A stretch of 64,000 nt of DNA, taken from assembly GCA_905182985.1 (NCBI GenBank), contig CAJJDN010000029.1:550530-614529 (forward strand). Reading direction: 5' to 3'. How positions within the stretch are numbered: the first letter of the stretch is position 1; every line of letters starts with the position of its first letter. The translations under genes were made by a program, and so were the position numbers. Of the stretch, positions 1 through 12,954 are shown in pieces. The notes beneath the pieces were generated by a model. That model was not told the origin of the DNA. It was given only the letters and a program-made list of their open reading frames with translations, and ran no database searches. Source of the stretch: Paramecium sonneborni (Eukaryota > Ciliophora > Oligohymenophorea > Peniculida > Parameciidae).

Positions 1-220
1 ATGATGATTATACATACATATCCAACATAAAAAACAGCTAATGATGCTATTGTACCAAAAGTAAATGCATTAGCTCTTTACAATCTTAAATGATAGGATC
101 TTTATTTTGCATCCTAAATGCTACAAATAAATTAAAATCTTACTAAGAATATTCATACAATTTTTTTAACGATTCTTCAGCACTTAAATGAGAACGATTT
201 TAATTAACCAAGTCTTACAT
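1..220 (-). CDS. single-helix membrane protein, 3' end missing
   Basis: The gene starts at 220 and runs off the window, so only the N-terminal part is visible. A 23-nt intron (121-143, GTAAG...TGTAG) joins a hydrophilic N-terminus to a basic stretch and then a hydrophobic segment (AFTFGTIASLAVFYVGYVC) that looks like one membrane helix. Without the intron the helix lies in another frame from the start codon, which is why I accept it. About 41 bp separate it from the deformylase stop. The order (basic stretch, then helix) resembles a small organelle inner-membrane protein, but I do not recognise the family. Confidence 0.5.
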
Positions 221-261
221 TTATATATTTTATAATTAATAACACAAAATAGTTTTCAATA

Positions 262-835
262 TCAACACTCTTAATCATTCTCAATAATAGAAGATGCTTT
301 TTATAAGACAGTAATTCCATCTAAATGATCAACCTCATGTTGATAAATAATTGCTTAAAGACCTTCTGCTTCAACAAACTGTTCGCTTCCAAGTAAATTG
401 TAAAACTTCATAACAATTTTGCTTGATCTCATTACAAATGCTGTTTTCTAATAATTATAAATATACATTTTATACATTTGATGGAAGACTTAGACAATTC
501 TCTTCACTTTAAATTAAATCATTAGATTTTTGAATAATCTCTGGATTCAAGAAAACATCGACTTTTGTTATATGTTTTGATTTTTTCCTTTATTTAAGAT
601 TCAAGTCAGCACAAATAAACAATCTTTTCTCCCAACCAATTTATGGTGCTGCCAATGCTAAAGCTTAAATTTTAGAGGCTTTTTCATATAATCTTAAAGT
701 ATCAATCATAATGCTCAAGTTTTCTTCTTCTTTATCAGTAAAATTATAATATTCATGAATTTTCTTTTTTAAGATATCATGAGTAATTGGTAATATTTTA
801 AAAACTTCAAATCCATTTAATAAGTATTTTTACAT
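262..835 (-). CDS. peptide deformylase
   Basis: Removes the formyl group from N-terminal methionine of organelle-made proteins; a mitochondrial role is inferred from the family. The 181-residue product has the three family blocks in order: ALALAAPQIG (usually GxGLAAPQ), ENCLSLP (usually EGCLS) and QHEVDHLDG with the metal-binding HExxH. The metal-ligand Cys and both His are kept, while the first glycine of block 1 and the glycine of block 2 are replaced. One 28-nt intron (448-475) is needed to reach the HExxH block. The start at 835 lies 26 bp after the topoisomerase stop. No obvious targeting peptide is seen. Confidence 0.88.
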
Positions 836-861
836 AAATTTAATAATCAATTAACTTTTAT

Positions 862-3800
862 TCAATCATCATCTGAGCTGCTTGCTATTTTTAATTTTCT
901 AATTCTTCTACCTTATTCTTATTAAGAGATCTACTTTGAATTATCATTTACTTATTGTTTTGAATCTTTTAATCCTTATTTTTATTATTTAATATTAAAT
1001 TCACTTGGTTTTGAACTTATTTCACTTTATTTATCATCTTACTTTTTATATTTTGATAGTATTTCTTCTACTGGATCTTTACTTTTTATAGCTTTTGACT
1101 TTTATGGTTTCTCCTCAATTATTTAATCTTATTATTTATCATTTTTCTTTTTAGGTTTTTTCATTTATTTACCTGGCATCTTTTCTTATTAATTTATTAA
1201 TCTTAACTCAATTTCATTCATCTCTTCATAAACCTCTAAAAACTTATCTAAATCTTCTCTCCACATTGCTGCAACTTCTTTATTAACCAATGCTTCTCTA
1301 CTTTGAACTCTTTGATTTAATTCAGCTTGTAATTTTTCAACTTTTTCAAATGTAAGTGAAAATAATGGCATTGATAATAAATAATTAAACTCACTTATAT
1401 CAATAGATGGTGTTGATTATAATTTTTTAGAAATTTATTTTTTTTATTCTTTATCTTCATCTCCTGAAACTTCTTCACTTTCATCTTCATCTACATTTTT
1501 TTATTATTTCTAAGAATCACCAAATGCTTTAATTTTAGTTGATTTAACCTAAATCAATTATGAAAAGCGAGTAAATCCAAATTTATCCAATTATTTAACT
1601 AAATCAATTTTCTTAATGTTTCTTATTTTAATTTCTTCAGAAATAACCATTTTGATGAATTTTAATTTATTATCTAATAGTTAGACTTCTCTATCTAATT
1701 TAGAAATGAGATATTCTTTTCTTTTATGATAAAACTCTAATCTAATTAAATAGAACTCTTCTAAGATTTCTTGTACAGATTCATATTTTTTAATTTTATT
1801 ATTTGAATCAAATAATACCATATTAGTACATGCAGCAGGTGCAATTAATTTGAAATAATCTAAGGGGTTTCTCAAATCTTATACAAATCCATCAACCATT
1901 TATATTTCAAAATGTATTTTATACTTCGTATGATATTCTCTTAAATCTACTATTGAACTACCTTCTTCAGCCATTTCTTTATCTAACCATTCCTTATAAT
2001 TCTTAGTCCATTTTTTAACAGGTAATTCTCTTATAGTGATAATATCAGTATCTATATTACAATCAATTAAACCTTTGATGATACCATTTCCATTAGGTAG
2101 ATTTTCAATAACTCCATCAAAGTTCTTATAAAAAGGAGTCATAGGTAAAAATTATTGACCATCTAATCTATTTTTAATTTATTGTACTAACTCAATAGGA
2201 TTATAGTTTTAAATTTAAGTTGACCAACCAGTTCCTATTCCTTCAGCTCCATTAACTAAACTCATTGGTATAATAGGAACATAATATTCTGGTTCAACCA
2301 TTTATCCATCATCTTCCATATATTTTAATAAATGATCATCTTATTCTGGGAATATATGTCTAGTAATTTTATTAAGTGCTGTAGAAATATATCTTGCAGA
2401 TGCATGATCTTTTCCTCCCATAGCTCTACTACCAAACTGACCTTTTGGCAATAATAAATTTATATTATTAGAACCAACAAAATTCTAAGCCATCCCAATT
2501 ATTGTAGATACCAATGATAAATCTCCATGATGATAAGCAGAATGTTCAGCTATATAACCACCTAATTATACTACTTTTATTTCTTATTTCAAATTTCTCT
2601 TAAAACAAGAGAATAACACTTTTCTTTATCCTGGTTTCAACCCATCCATTATAGATGGAATAGATCTAATATTATCAGCCATCGAAAAATGTATCAATTC
2701 TTTATGTATAAATTCTGAATAACCTAATTCTTTTTTTGTATGATCCACATACAAATCATGATTGTATTATGCTAACCATTATTTTCTATCATTAGCTTTC
2801 TTTTTATTAAAACATAAATCAATTGAATTATCATCTTCATCTCCATCATATCTAAACATTATTGTATGTGTTCTTAAATTCTTAAAATACTCTTATGCCT
2901 CTTAATCATCTGATGTACCTAAACCTTTGTAATATTTAATCTTCCATGTCTTAATATCTTCCTCCTAAGCAAACTTATTGAAATCTTAAACTGTAAAAAA
3001 AGGGATAGTTTAATTCCCCTTAGTTGCCTTTATTAATGGAGTTACAAACTCTTTAAGAAATCCTCTATATTTAACTAATGATGGCCAAAAATGATGTATA
3101 AAATTGATAATCAAACCTTTAATATGTGATCCATCTATATCTTAATCTGTCATTATCATCACTGATCCATATCTCAAAGACTTTAAATCCTAATATTGTC
3201 TATCTTTTTACAAACCAATTATTTTTATCAAATTTTCTATTTCTTCATTTTATAATATTTATTTTAATGATGCTTCTCTTACATTCAATAACTTACCCTT
3301 TAAAGGAAATACACCATATCTATCTCTCCCTACAATATCAATACCTGCCATAGCTAATGCTTTTGCTGAATCTCCTTCTGTCAATATTAATGTGCAAAAT
3401 TCTGAATTCTTTTTACCAGCATCATTTGCATCATCCAATTTCTCTATTCCATGAATTCTACCTGTTTTCGTGCCTTTTAATTACTTATTTAATTTAGCAT
3501 CAGCCTTTGCTTTTGCTTATTAAAATATAGTTTCTATAATATCAGTTTTTATTAAAGCTTTAGAGAATTTCTCAGTTACTTTAAATTTCTCTTCACTTGA
3601 ACCTCCAAATTCAGATACCTTTGTAGTCATATTCTCTTTTGTTTAAGAATCAAACGTTGGATTATCAATTAAACAATTAATAAATACCCAAAGAGATTAT
3701 TTTATTTGATATTTTTATACTTCAATTGATTTGTACTTTTTATTATTATTCATTTCATTTTAAATTTCTTATATAATTTTATCTGTTACATAATTTACAT

Positions 3801-4683
3801 GAGTTCCCCCTTTTGCAGTGCATATAGCATTTACAAAAGATACATGTTAAAATTAAGTAGGTGAATAACTTACTACTACTTCCCATCTTGGAGTTGTCAT
3901 TTCTTTATCATAAATTTTAATAGCTCCTTCACTTGGTAAATATAAATCTACATATTTTTAGAACGAATTGATTTTAATCTTTTCATCATTTAAATATACA
4001 GTGATTTTATTACCATATATACCTGCCAAATCATATACTCTTCTGGTTAATAATGCTTAAGTATCATTTTCTATCTCTTTCATACCAAACCTCTTGTAAT
4101 CTGGTTTGTATGAAATACTTACATATGGATCCTTTTTAACTTATTTTATTATTGGAATCTGTTTGTTACTCATATTATTACTCCAAATTAACTTAAAGTA
4201 ATTTTTACCATCACAAACTTCCAATGTAAATTCTTAAGAATAAACATTTGTTAATTTGGCTCCATATCCATTTCTTCCTCCAACTACTCTTTTTTCAGTA
4301 TCGTCAAAATTGCTTCCAGTCAGAAACACTCCAAAAATCAATTCTGGTACATATATCTAGTATTCTTTATGTATTTCAACAGGAATAGGAAATCCATCAT
4401 TTTTAATTGTAATTTCATTTCCTATGTCTACTTTGATATATGACTATTTATATGTATTGGTATCTCTTTATAAATTATCAGCAGCATTCACTAAAATTTC
4501 ATCAAATATTTTGAAAAACCCTGGCACATATTCAATCTCTTTTTAAATCATTTTTCCATTTTGAATAATCCACATTTAATCTGAAGTTCTTTATAAACTA
4601 CCTATATAGGTATCAGGCCTTTAAAGAATATGTTCAATATGAGTCATCTTCTTATATTGTTCTTCTATAGTCTTTTGGCGCAT
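862..4683 (-). CDS. TOP2: DNA topoisomerase II
   Basis: Type IIA topoisomerase that passes one duplex through another to untangle chromosomes. The frame is open for 1,273 residues from 4683 to the TGA at 862, so no intron is needed. The N-terminus begins close to the conserved IEHILQRPDTYIGS. The ATPase region has NDGFPIPVE and GGRNGYGAKL. The TOPRIM acidic motif appears as TEGDSAKALA, followed by PLKGKLLNVREAS. The breakage-reunion domain carries GGKDHASARYIST; the catalytic tyrosine is about residue 765. The C-terminal 100 residues are Lys/Gln/Ser-rich with a basic cluster (MKKPKKKN) likely acting as a nuclear signal. Length is slightly short for the family, mainly in the tail. Confidence 0.96.
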
Positions 4684-4716
4684 AATAATTGAAAATTATA
4701 TACAATTTAAATTTAT

Positions 4717-5573
4717 TCAACCTGAGAACAGAGATTAACTACGAGCCTATTAAGCTTAATTTCTTTTCTATTTATCATTCATAAGTGTCTAAGTCTTACG
4801 ATGTTTAGGAACATCATCAACTATGATACAACTCTCTTCACTCAGACTACCTTCTTCTCCATCTACATGACATTAAAGTGTTATATGAGAATCACTAAAT
4901 AATGAACCATGAATAGATTCATAATCTTTTATGAATTTACTCACTGGTTTCACACATTATTTATTAGCCATAAATTTTAAAAAGGGTATCAATCTAAGTA
5001 GACATTCATCCTCATCTGAATCTAAAAATGATGGAATCAATAATCCATTATCAGGTTATAATTCAAAAGCATTTGGGTTATTCTATCATTCCTATATATA
5101 TCATATACATCTATAAAAATTAACTAATCCAGTGGACGATCCAAAATAACAAGATCTTTCAAACAGTTTCCATTTACAAATATACAATTTGATCTTGCAA
5201 AATAATCACTTATGTGTTTATCTATATCAATGTATTGCAAAACCTTATTACAATACGATTCATAACCAGCAGTAAATATTATTATCTCATAATAGACACT
5301 CATTTGTTTTAAAAATTCTCTCAAATGTGGTCTTCTACATAAATATACATTGTAAAGAACTCCCCTATGCCAAACATCTAAAATTGTTTCATAATTGAAA
5401 TTTTAATTTTCTTTGAATTCACAGTGAACCAAGGTTTCATCTAAATCTAGAACTAATGTTTTCTTTTTTCTACCCTCAGATTCCTAAGTTGAAAGTCTAT
5501 AAGTATCTTCTTACCCATCTCTTTTTTACCTAAGATTTTCATAGCATTTTTTTATATATTTCATACAATTCAT
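4717..5573 (-). CDS. FCP1/SCP-like CTD phosphatase
   Basis: Member of the HAD phosphatases that dephosphorylate Ser/Thr, classically on the RNA polymerase II C-terminal domain. The 276-residue protein shows the nucleophile motif LVLDLDETLVHCEF near residue 45, then RRPHLREFL, EIIIFTAGYESYC, LDRPLDQLIFID and, after the intron, NPNAFELQPDNGLLIPSF, the usual end of the NIF domain. A 26-nt intron (5083-5108) restores the last block; without it the frame stops early. The C-terminus is an acidic and Gln-rich extension. The start at 5573 has an in-frame TGA upstream. The stop is 33 bp before the TOP2 start, on the same strand. Confidence 0.9.
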
Positions 5574-6319
5574 TTTAATTACACAATGCTATATTCAAAG
5601 ATAACCTTCAAGATTTATAAAAAAATTATAAATAATTATATATAACATTTCGATTTTCAAAATCAGAATTACACATTCTCTTCAAAACTACATTATTTTA
5701 TTTATTTTTTCAAATTCTTCTCAATAAACAAATCAAAAACATGTATTGACATTTTTATAAAGAACAAGATTATTTTTATAAATTTCAGAAGTAATTTATA
5801 CGATTTAGACATTCGTTATACATCTTTTGAAAACTTTATAAAAATATTGTAGAATAAGGCAAATATCAGTATAAATGGAAAAGAGATTCTATTATAATTA
5901 TGAAATTACAAACATTTAAAAATTTGCTTTATTTTCTAATCTTTACTAATAAAACAAATAGAAGAAAAATCTTCTTTTTAATTATTGAAATTAATGATTT
6001 TATTTCAAATTAAAATTAGCTTACCAAATTAAAATGTTAAGTGATTTTGTTACTATAAACACGGATTAATAAAAAATTGCCTTTAAATCTCAAAAGGATA
6101 TAGGTCCTATTTTATTTTTCTGGTAATTAGGTAATCACTTAAATATTAAATGATTTAATCACTTTAAGTCATAATTTATAGAATCCCTTAACGCATCATT
6201 ATACTGGTTTAAATTATTCCATAAATCATATCTACTTTTTTGAGAATTAGAATATATTAATATTAAAAGAATAGAAAAACTGAATTATATTAAATATCAA
6301 TGAAAAATTGAAGCGATAA
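5574..6319. other. AT-rich spacer, no gene seen
   Basis: I see only short frames here. The longest plus-strand start (about 5876) stops after fewer than 40 codons. It may hold the promoter of the phosphatase gene (minus) and of the plus-strand armadillo-like remnant. Confidence 0.4.
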
Positions 6320-7075
6320 ATGTTAGACTACACAAGAACTACTTAATTTTAAGAATTTTATAACGAAATATTAATATCAAAAATTTTTGGGCATGGTATC
6401 TAATTAACCTATAGCATAATGTAGTTAGATTTTACAGGCAATTTTTAATTCCTTTTTTGCAATTTATTAATGTTTAAAGAACAAGATATTTACCAATGAT
6501 TATGTTACAATTATTGAAAATATGATTAATAAAGTTTACTCCTTTCCTACTAATTTCTTTTAGTTTAATAGCGTGACAAAATATGATGTAATTTTTTATT
6601 TATTCTTCTATTGGATTTGAAAAACTGTTCTTTCAAAAAATTAGAGGTAAAATTGTTTTTTCAAAAGTTCTAATCATTCATAAAATTATTTTCTTTGGCC
6701 ATTCAAAATTATTTTAAATAAATAAGAGTTGTTGCAATATTATTAATGGGGCTTCAGCATTAAAAGTATTTAATATTTTATTTTTAATTAATGAATGTAA
6801 TAAAAATGTATTAATTATGATCATTATAAAATAATCATCTAATAAATTGAAATTTATAAAATCATTAACTGATTTTTATCTTGATTTAATATTTTTATAA
6901 GGAAATTTAAATTGTTTATAATTAAAAATTTTTAGATATAATTGATGATTATGCAAATGAGTTGATTTCAAACTTAATAGAGAAAAAAAATTCTAATATT
7001 CTATAAAAATGTTAGAAGCAATAAAATCAAAATATTTTATAATATAAATATTATTTAAAATAATATTATGTATGA
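6320..7075 (+). pseudogene. divergent or decayed importin-alpha-like gene
   Basis: Protein-like sequence occurs in successive frames rather than one. An N-terminal piece starts at 6320 (MLDYTRTTQFQEFYNEI). Near 6390 a piece reads AWYLINLQHNVV. From 6583 an open frame contains KSCCNIINGASALKVFN. After a possible 22-nt intron it ends ...YIIDDYANELISNLIEKK and stops at 7073-7075. The order resembles the armadillo repeats and C-terminal IEE..L...N region of importin alpha. Not all frame changes can be explained by introns of normal size, so it may be decayed. The intact importin alpha lies at 28.8-30.5 kb. Its end is 8 bp from the next start. Confidence 0.38.
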
Positions 7076-7083
7076 GTTTGCAA

Positions 7084-9132
7084 ATGAGAAAATAAGAGGA
7101 TTAAATGGATCAAAAATAATTAGATAAGACAAAACAAAATATAGAGTATAAATCAATTAATAAAAATTAGAGTCACAATTATTTTTCTGTGAATCCACAT
7201 GTTCGGATGCTGAGTCAATTATTCTAAAAAAGTGCATATTTAACATAGTTTAAAGAGATGCTCTTTTTAAGTCTTTAGTAGATTTATTTGCGAACTTCGT
7301 AAATTCTAACTGTTTTGTAATGGATGCAACCACCAATCATTTGTAACTCAAGAAAAAAGAGAGATCAATAATATTTAAAAATTATACAATATGCTTAATA
7401 AACTAGATAATTAGGAATAGTGCCAGAATAAATCTACATTATCGAAATAGAAAGATTACTAAAAGTAATATAAAATGACAACAAAGAAATAACTTTAAAA
7501 ATTCTATATGAGCTATGTGTTTCCATGAATTGTATTATCAGAGGCAAATAGGAATTTGTGTTGTATGACAAATTTTTTGCTTATTTATACCATCAGTTTA
7601 ATTCATCATATGATTTCGTTTTATAGTCGATTTAACAAAGAGAGTTTATAAAAAAATCTAAAGAAGAGCAGAAGTTGAGTAAATTAAATTAGCATGGTTT
7701 AAGAAGAATAGGATAGATATCAACTTTAAAGAACGAATTTTATTTAGAAGAATAACAAAGTGATGGTATCAGCAGTAATCCTTAATTGTTGTCTATAGAT
7801 ACAAATTTGAAGCTTCCAAATTCAAGATTATAATCAGGAAAACTATCATCATAAGTTTAAAATGCTGAATAAGCCATACAAGATTTATAAAAAGAATTGA
7901 AAGATTATTACAATATGTATGCAGAATATTTTTATGATTCAGTAAAAAACCTGATCTAATTTAAAGGCGGAAATGAATCATTAAATTATAAATTTCTTGG
8001 ATTTAAATTTAGTATGAAAGATATATTATCACTAAATGCAATATATTAACATGAAGAGTGTGGAACAAAACTTTATTTGCATTAATACTAGTTAGTACCT
8101 GTATTAAATGAAAAATAAAATACTTTAACAAAATACTTAACCTATCAATCATTGTTTAATAATAATAATAATAATTAGAAGGAAGAGTAAGTGGAAAATT
8201 TATAAGAGTTTCTTAGATAGAGTCCACCTTTATCACCTCAGTAATCCAATGTTCATATAAAAACTGAAACAATTCATCAGTAGACTCATAGTAATGAAGA
8301 TATTAGAGTGGAATATGAAGATGGTAACTTAAATGAATATGATAACTAATTCGATGTTTTATTAGATTTTACATTATTTGATCCTTAGACTACTGTTGAA
8401 TACTAAGTATACTCTGTTAATAGTGAATGTGTGGCAGGAATTAAGATAGCTTTTCCTGAAGAACAAAGTTGTTTTCGATTGATTTAATTTCCATGTATTG
8501 AACCACAAGAAGGAGGTTATGATTGTCATACTTATTAATTTAAGCCTTTATCAAATATAAAAGGATGTTAGGTTGAACTCATTTAGATGACTCCAAGTAA
8601 GAGATTCATCAAAAATTTTATATTATTGGTATTAGATTCAGAAAACCCATAAGATCCAAATAAACTTAAGTATTTTAAATTTGACTTTAAAAAAAATTAA
8701 GAAATGGGTGATATTTAAAATTTACATGATTAGATTATGCCTTACTTTAATGATGATTGGAGAAAATCAAAGTTTCCTCTTTATGTAAATTTTCTCTTTT
8801 CTCATCTTCCCTAAGCTTAACAGATTTAAATTGAAGCTTAATTGAAAAAAATCACGTATGCAATTAATACTATGTTCCCATATATTGAATATTTAGAGAA
8901 TAAAAAGAAACTTATGTATTAAATTTAATTAAGATTTAGCAATCCAAATGTTTTTGAAATGTATGTGTAAGAATTAGGTCGATATAAAAATAGAGATTAA
9001 TATTAGAGAACTGTTTTTATTTAGATTGAAAATTGGTAATAAATTTTACAGGACAGAATCATTGATAGCATATTAGATAATATAATTATTTTTATTTGGA
9101 ATGGAGGATTTGACAATAGAAAATTAAAGTGA
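7084..9132 (+). CDS. hypothetical Gln-rich protein, 682 residues
   Basis: A single intron-free frame of 683 codons, far longer than chance given one stop codon. An in-frame ATG at 7072 is also possible, but it overlaps the preceding reading frame. I recognise no domain. The N-terminal third is rich in basic and hydrophobic residues; the middle holds a run of six Asn (about 8159-8176) followed by a Gln/Glu-rich linker; the last 300 residues look globular, with HTYQFKPLSNIKGCQVELI and WRKSKFPLYVNFLFSHLP. No signal peptide or membrane helix is evident. Only 64 bp separate it from the next gene on the same strand. Confidence 0.78.
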
Positions 9133-9196
9133 TTATTTATATTATTATTGTTCTTTTTAAAAAACGGTTTATATATAAATATATATTATTATTTTT

Positions 9197-10985
9197 ATGA
9201 AACAAATAGTCATACTCTTTGTTTTGATTTTATTCGCAACAGCTTCTAGTGGTAATTAAACTAATTTAAATAATAGATCTGCTAAAGTCAATAACTAAAT
9301 TTGTTGATGAAGGAGATTATTCTTCCAAATTTGCTAAAAGTAAAGTAAATCCATTTTCTGAAGAAGAATCAGAAGAATATGATGATGATGATAATGAAAC
9401 CTCAAAGAAAATGGCTTCAAATTCTTAATAGAGTGAAGATGATGAAGAAGTTGATGTTATGGCTTAATTGAAAAGTTATTAACAGAAACTATCCACAAAT
9501 AAAGATGTTAAGCCACCTTTACCTCAAAAGAAATAAGTTCCTGTTATTTCTGAATCAGAGTCTGAATATGATGATGAAGATGACAGTGGTAATATGTGGA
9601 GTAGAGGAATATCAAAAAAATTAGCTTAAACTGAATCCAAACCGTTAGTGTTACCAATATAAACAGCTAAAGAATAAATTAAGAATGACTTCAATTAGTT
9701 TACAAGTTTAAAAATGCCTGAAGTTCAATAAAGACCTTAAGAAACTAAAGTACAAGATAAAAGCTAAAAAGTTTAAGATGATTCTGGATAAGAACATTCA
9801 GCTGATTTTGAAAAAATGAAATAAGCTTAATTAGAAAAATATAGCAAAAGATTTCATCTTGATGAACCTAAAGAGTCTAAAAGTATGTATGAAGATGATA
9901 GCTTAAAAGAATTCATGCCAAAAATTAATTTCTAACCTATCAATATATAAGAAACAAAAACTTCATAATAGATTTAAATAAGTCCAGAAAAAAAATAAGA
10001 AAACAAACACTAAGAGATAGAAAGTGATGAAAGTGAATCAGATGAAGAAGATGAAGTTTATTAAATTAATAAAAAGAATTCTTAATCAAATAATAAAATT
10101 ACTAATGATTTATAGTCCTCATCTGATGTATTTGATTTCTTTAAGTAAAATAAACAATAATAATAATAAAAATCAAATAGTTAAAATCCAAAAGTTGAAT
10201 CAGAATCAGAGGATGAAGATAGTATTTCTAATGATTAAAAGGACGAATCAATGGAAGATGATGATGATTATGTTTAGAAAGTGAAGAAAACAAAAAAATA
10301 AAAAATTGATAAAGAAGAAGTAAGAAGGAAAGAAAAATAAATATAATAATAATAAGAGGAAGAAGAAGAGCAAAGAAAGTTAATGTAGAAAAAAGAGAAA
10401 GAAAAAGAATAAGAGGAATTGAGAAAAAAATAAGAGGATGAAGATTAGAGATAAATGGAACTATAAAAAAAATAGAAAATTAAAAAAGATTCTGAAGAAG
10501 ATTAAATTATTTAAAAGAAAAAATAGAAAAAATAAAAAAAGTAATTAAGTTTAGAGGAGTTTTAAGAATCTTTGAAATTAGATGAATAGAAACCATAATC
10601 AACATCTTTTGCACAAAAGGATGCAAAAGAAAAAATAGTATTGGAGTAGAAGACATTTACATTAATGAAGGAAACTCCATAATAAGTTTAAGAATAGAAA
10701 GTGTTCAAATTATAAGCAATCCCTAAAAAACAATAATAGCTAATTTAAGAAGAAGAATCAGAATTAAGTTCTGAAAGTGAAGATGATGAGGAAATTGAGA
10801 CTCCTAAATCTATTAATTGTTTTGAAAGTAAGAACAAATTTATATAATAAATCTGTTAATTATGTTAAACTAAAGTGGCATATTAGGTTAATTAATAGAA
10901 TTGGTAGAAGATTGGAATAAATGATGGTTTCAGGTATTTATTAAAAATTGTATCATATATCTTAGGAATTTAGGCAATCCTTTGA
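9197..10985 (+). CDS. acidic Glu/Lys/Gln-rich coiled-coil protein with signal peptide
   Basis: The start gives a clear signal-peptide-like N-terminus (MKQIVILFVLILFATASS), followed by a 25-nt intron (9252-9276). Several stretches are strongly acidic (EEESEEYDDDDNE, SESEYDDEDDSG, ESEDEDS), and there is a long charged heptad-like region about residues 350-480, likely a coiled coil. The mix of a secretory signal with a body more typical of nuclear proteins is odd. The 3' end is unsure: frame 1 reads to a TGA at 10983 inside the next gene, another frame reads naturally to a TGA at 10922-10924, and no normal intron links them. Confidence 0.62.
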
Positions 10986-11721
10986 GCCGCTAATCGAGTT
11001 CACTTTCAAAAGTATAGGTGAAATTGGATCATATTATTTAAGTTTTAAAGATCATACAGTTTGTTTGAGTGCTGAGAATTTAGAAAAGATTGTATATAAT
11101 ATAGTTTATGATTTTTAGACAAATGTGGATAAAGTATTGAAACATTTCACAGGAAATTAGCTAGCTGATTATAATTCGCCAATGGATATTCCAGCTAAAA
11201 GTCAACCAATAAACTTTTTATTAAGTGCAGAATATGGTATAAAAAAGTAGACAATAAAATAGATTCTTTATTAAATGGATTTTCATGTAGAAGATTTTAA
11301 ATAGCTATAAAGACAGATTTGAAATATAAATTGAGTAAGAAAAATGATATAAATGTTAAGCAAATAATATTTTATAAAAATAAGGTAAAATAAAATTTAT
11401 GAATATAGTTAAAATTAAAATATATTGGTTTGATTTAAATAAATGGTGTTGTTCATTAAGCTAGTTTTGATTAGGAAGAAGGAGGAGAAGCTACAAATTT
11501 AATAGTTACTTAATTGAATTTGCCAAAAGAATAAGGTGTAATAGCTAATTTGATTGATAAATACATAGATAGTAATTTTGCAATAGATATATTGGAGAAA
11601 TCAGGTAGTTATATAATATTAGATTTAAGAATAAATGATGGCTGATTTATAGATACAGACTCATATTAAGAATGATGAAATAGGATTAACATTTAATTTA
11701 AGAAAGAGGAAAGGGAAATGA
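10921..11721 (+). CDS. hypothetical protein, 241 residues
   Basis: Starts ATGATGG at 10921 and is read through three introns: 11287-11312 (26 nt), 11385-11408 (24 nt) and 11605-11629 (25 nt). The final stop is at 11719-11721 after NLRKRKGK. Recognisable stretches are SFEPLIEFTFKSIGEIG, SFKDHTVCLSAENL and LNLPKEQGVIANLID. I do not recognise a family. The 5' end overlaps the previous model by 65 bp, unusual here, so this may really be the 3' part of the acidic gene through an atypical intron. It ends 40 bp from the convergent trichocyst gene. Confidence 0.6.
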
Positions 11722-11761
11722 TGAATATTAGATTTATTTTAAATTGAAGAATAAATCATGA

Positions 11762-12954
11762 TCAGATTTCTTCTCCAGCTGATTATCTTAAAGCTAATTA
11801 TTCTCTTAAGGTTCTTAATTCCTTATTAACTAATCCGATAGTTTATGAAACAACATCTCTGTCAGAGGTTCTGGCAGCTCTTGCATCTTAATAGTCTTAA
11901 ACGGCTTCTTCGCATTATGTAAATCTATCATTTCTATCAGCACTAACATTTTCAATTCTTTAGTTGGTTGTATCTAAAGAAGCTTCAACTTAGGCAATGA
12001 CATCATTTAATGCAGCCAAATCTGATTAGGCATTAGCAAGAGCAGTTCCAGCTACAGTAATAGAAATAACAACAAAGTTTCTCGATTTCTTATACGCTTC
12101 AACTCTCTTATCTTCAGCAAATCTTAATAATGATAATGAATCAGCTATCTTAGCTAATAATTCATCTGCTAAATCAATTATCTTTGAAACAGCTCCAGCA
12201 TCAGCTAATTATTCAACTTTAGAAGCTATTGTAGCAAAAGCTTTGAATAATTTACTGTATCCTTTTCTATGTTAAAATTTAGCGGTTTTCTTAGCACTTT
12301 AATTAAAATGCTTTTAAATCATACTAGCAATTTCCTTTGTGAATTTATGAACTGGTTATCTTGTAGCTTTTCCTTTTTAAATTAAAGATTCATGTTCAAT
12401 ATTATCAGCAAAAAGTCTTCTAGCCTCAGCAATTATAGCTGTTGCTTCTTAATGTTCTAACACTTTCTCTTCAAAATCAGCGTTCTCTTCGGCTCTTTAA
12501 GCATCAAGTTCATCTAAATCTCTTTAATATCCCTTGACTTCTGCTTATTTTTAAGCAACCAATCCTTATAATATTCCTCTTTAAGGATATAATTATCCTT
12601 CTAATCTAGCTTCTAATTCAATCTTCTTTCTGTTTGATTCAGCCAAATCTCTATCAAATGCTGAAATATCCTATTAAATATTTAATATAATTATCTTACA
12701 ACTGTGCATGCATCTTAATATTCGTGATTTCTAGCATCATCTTCCTTTTATTCAGCAACATATCTGTCTTCCAAATCAGTCAAAGTTTGGAGTAATCTAT
12801 CCAAGGGATCTCCTGTTTAAAGCTCTAACCAGATTGTATCAAATAATGTTCTTCCAAATGGTGATTTATCAATCTTTTTTATTGTAGCAATAACATCAGC
12901 TTATGTTGCTGAGACTAAAACTATAAGAGCTAAGGCAATGATTATTGTCTTCAT
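11762..12954 (-). CDS. trichocyst matrix protein precursor
   Basis: Paramecium trichocysts are crystalline secretory organelles; their matrix proteins are made as precursors of about 40 kDa. This 387-residue product has a signal peptide (MKTIIIALALIVLVSATQA) and then the family-like TIWLELQTGDPLDRLLQTL and a long Ala/Glu/Leu-rich helical region with heptads (LEARLEGQLYPQRGILQ, AQRAEENADFEEKVLEHQ), ending NKELRTLREQLALRQSAG. One 29-nt intron (12671-12699). Pro-region cleavage and sorting to the regulated secretory pathway are known for the family, not seen here. These proteins form a large multigene family; I cannot name the member. Confidence 0.9.
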
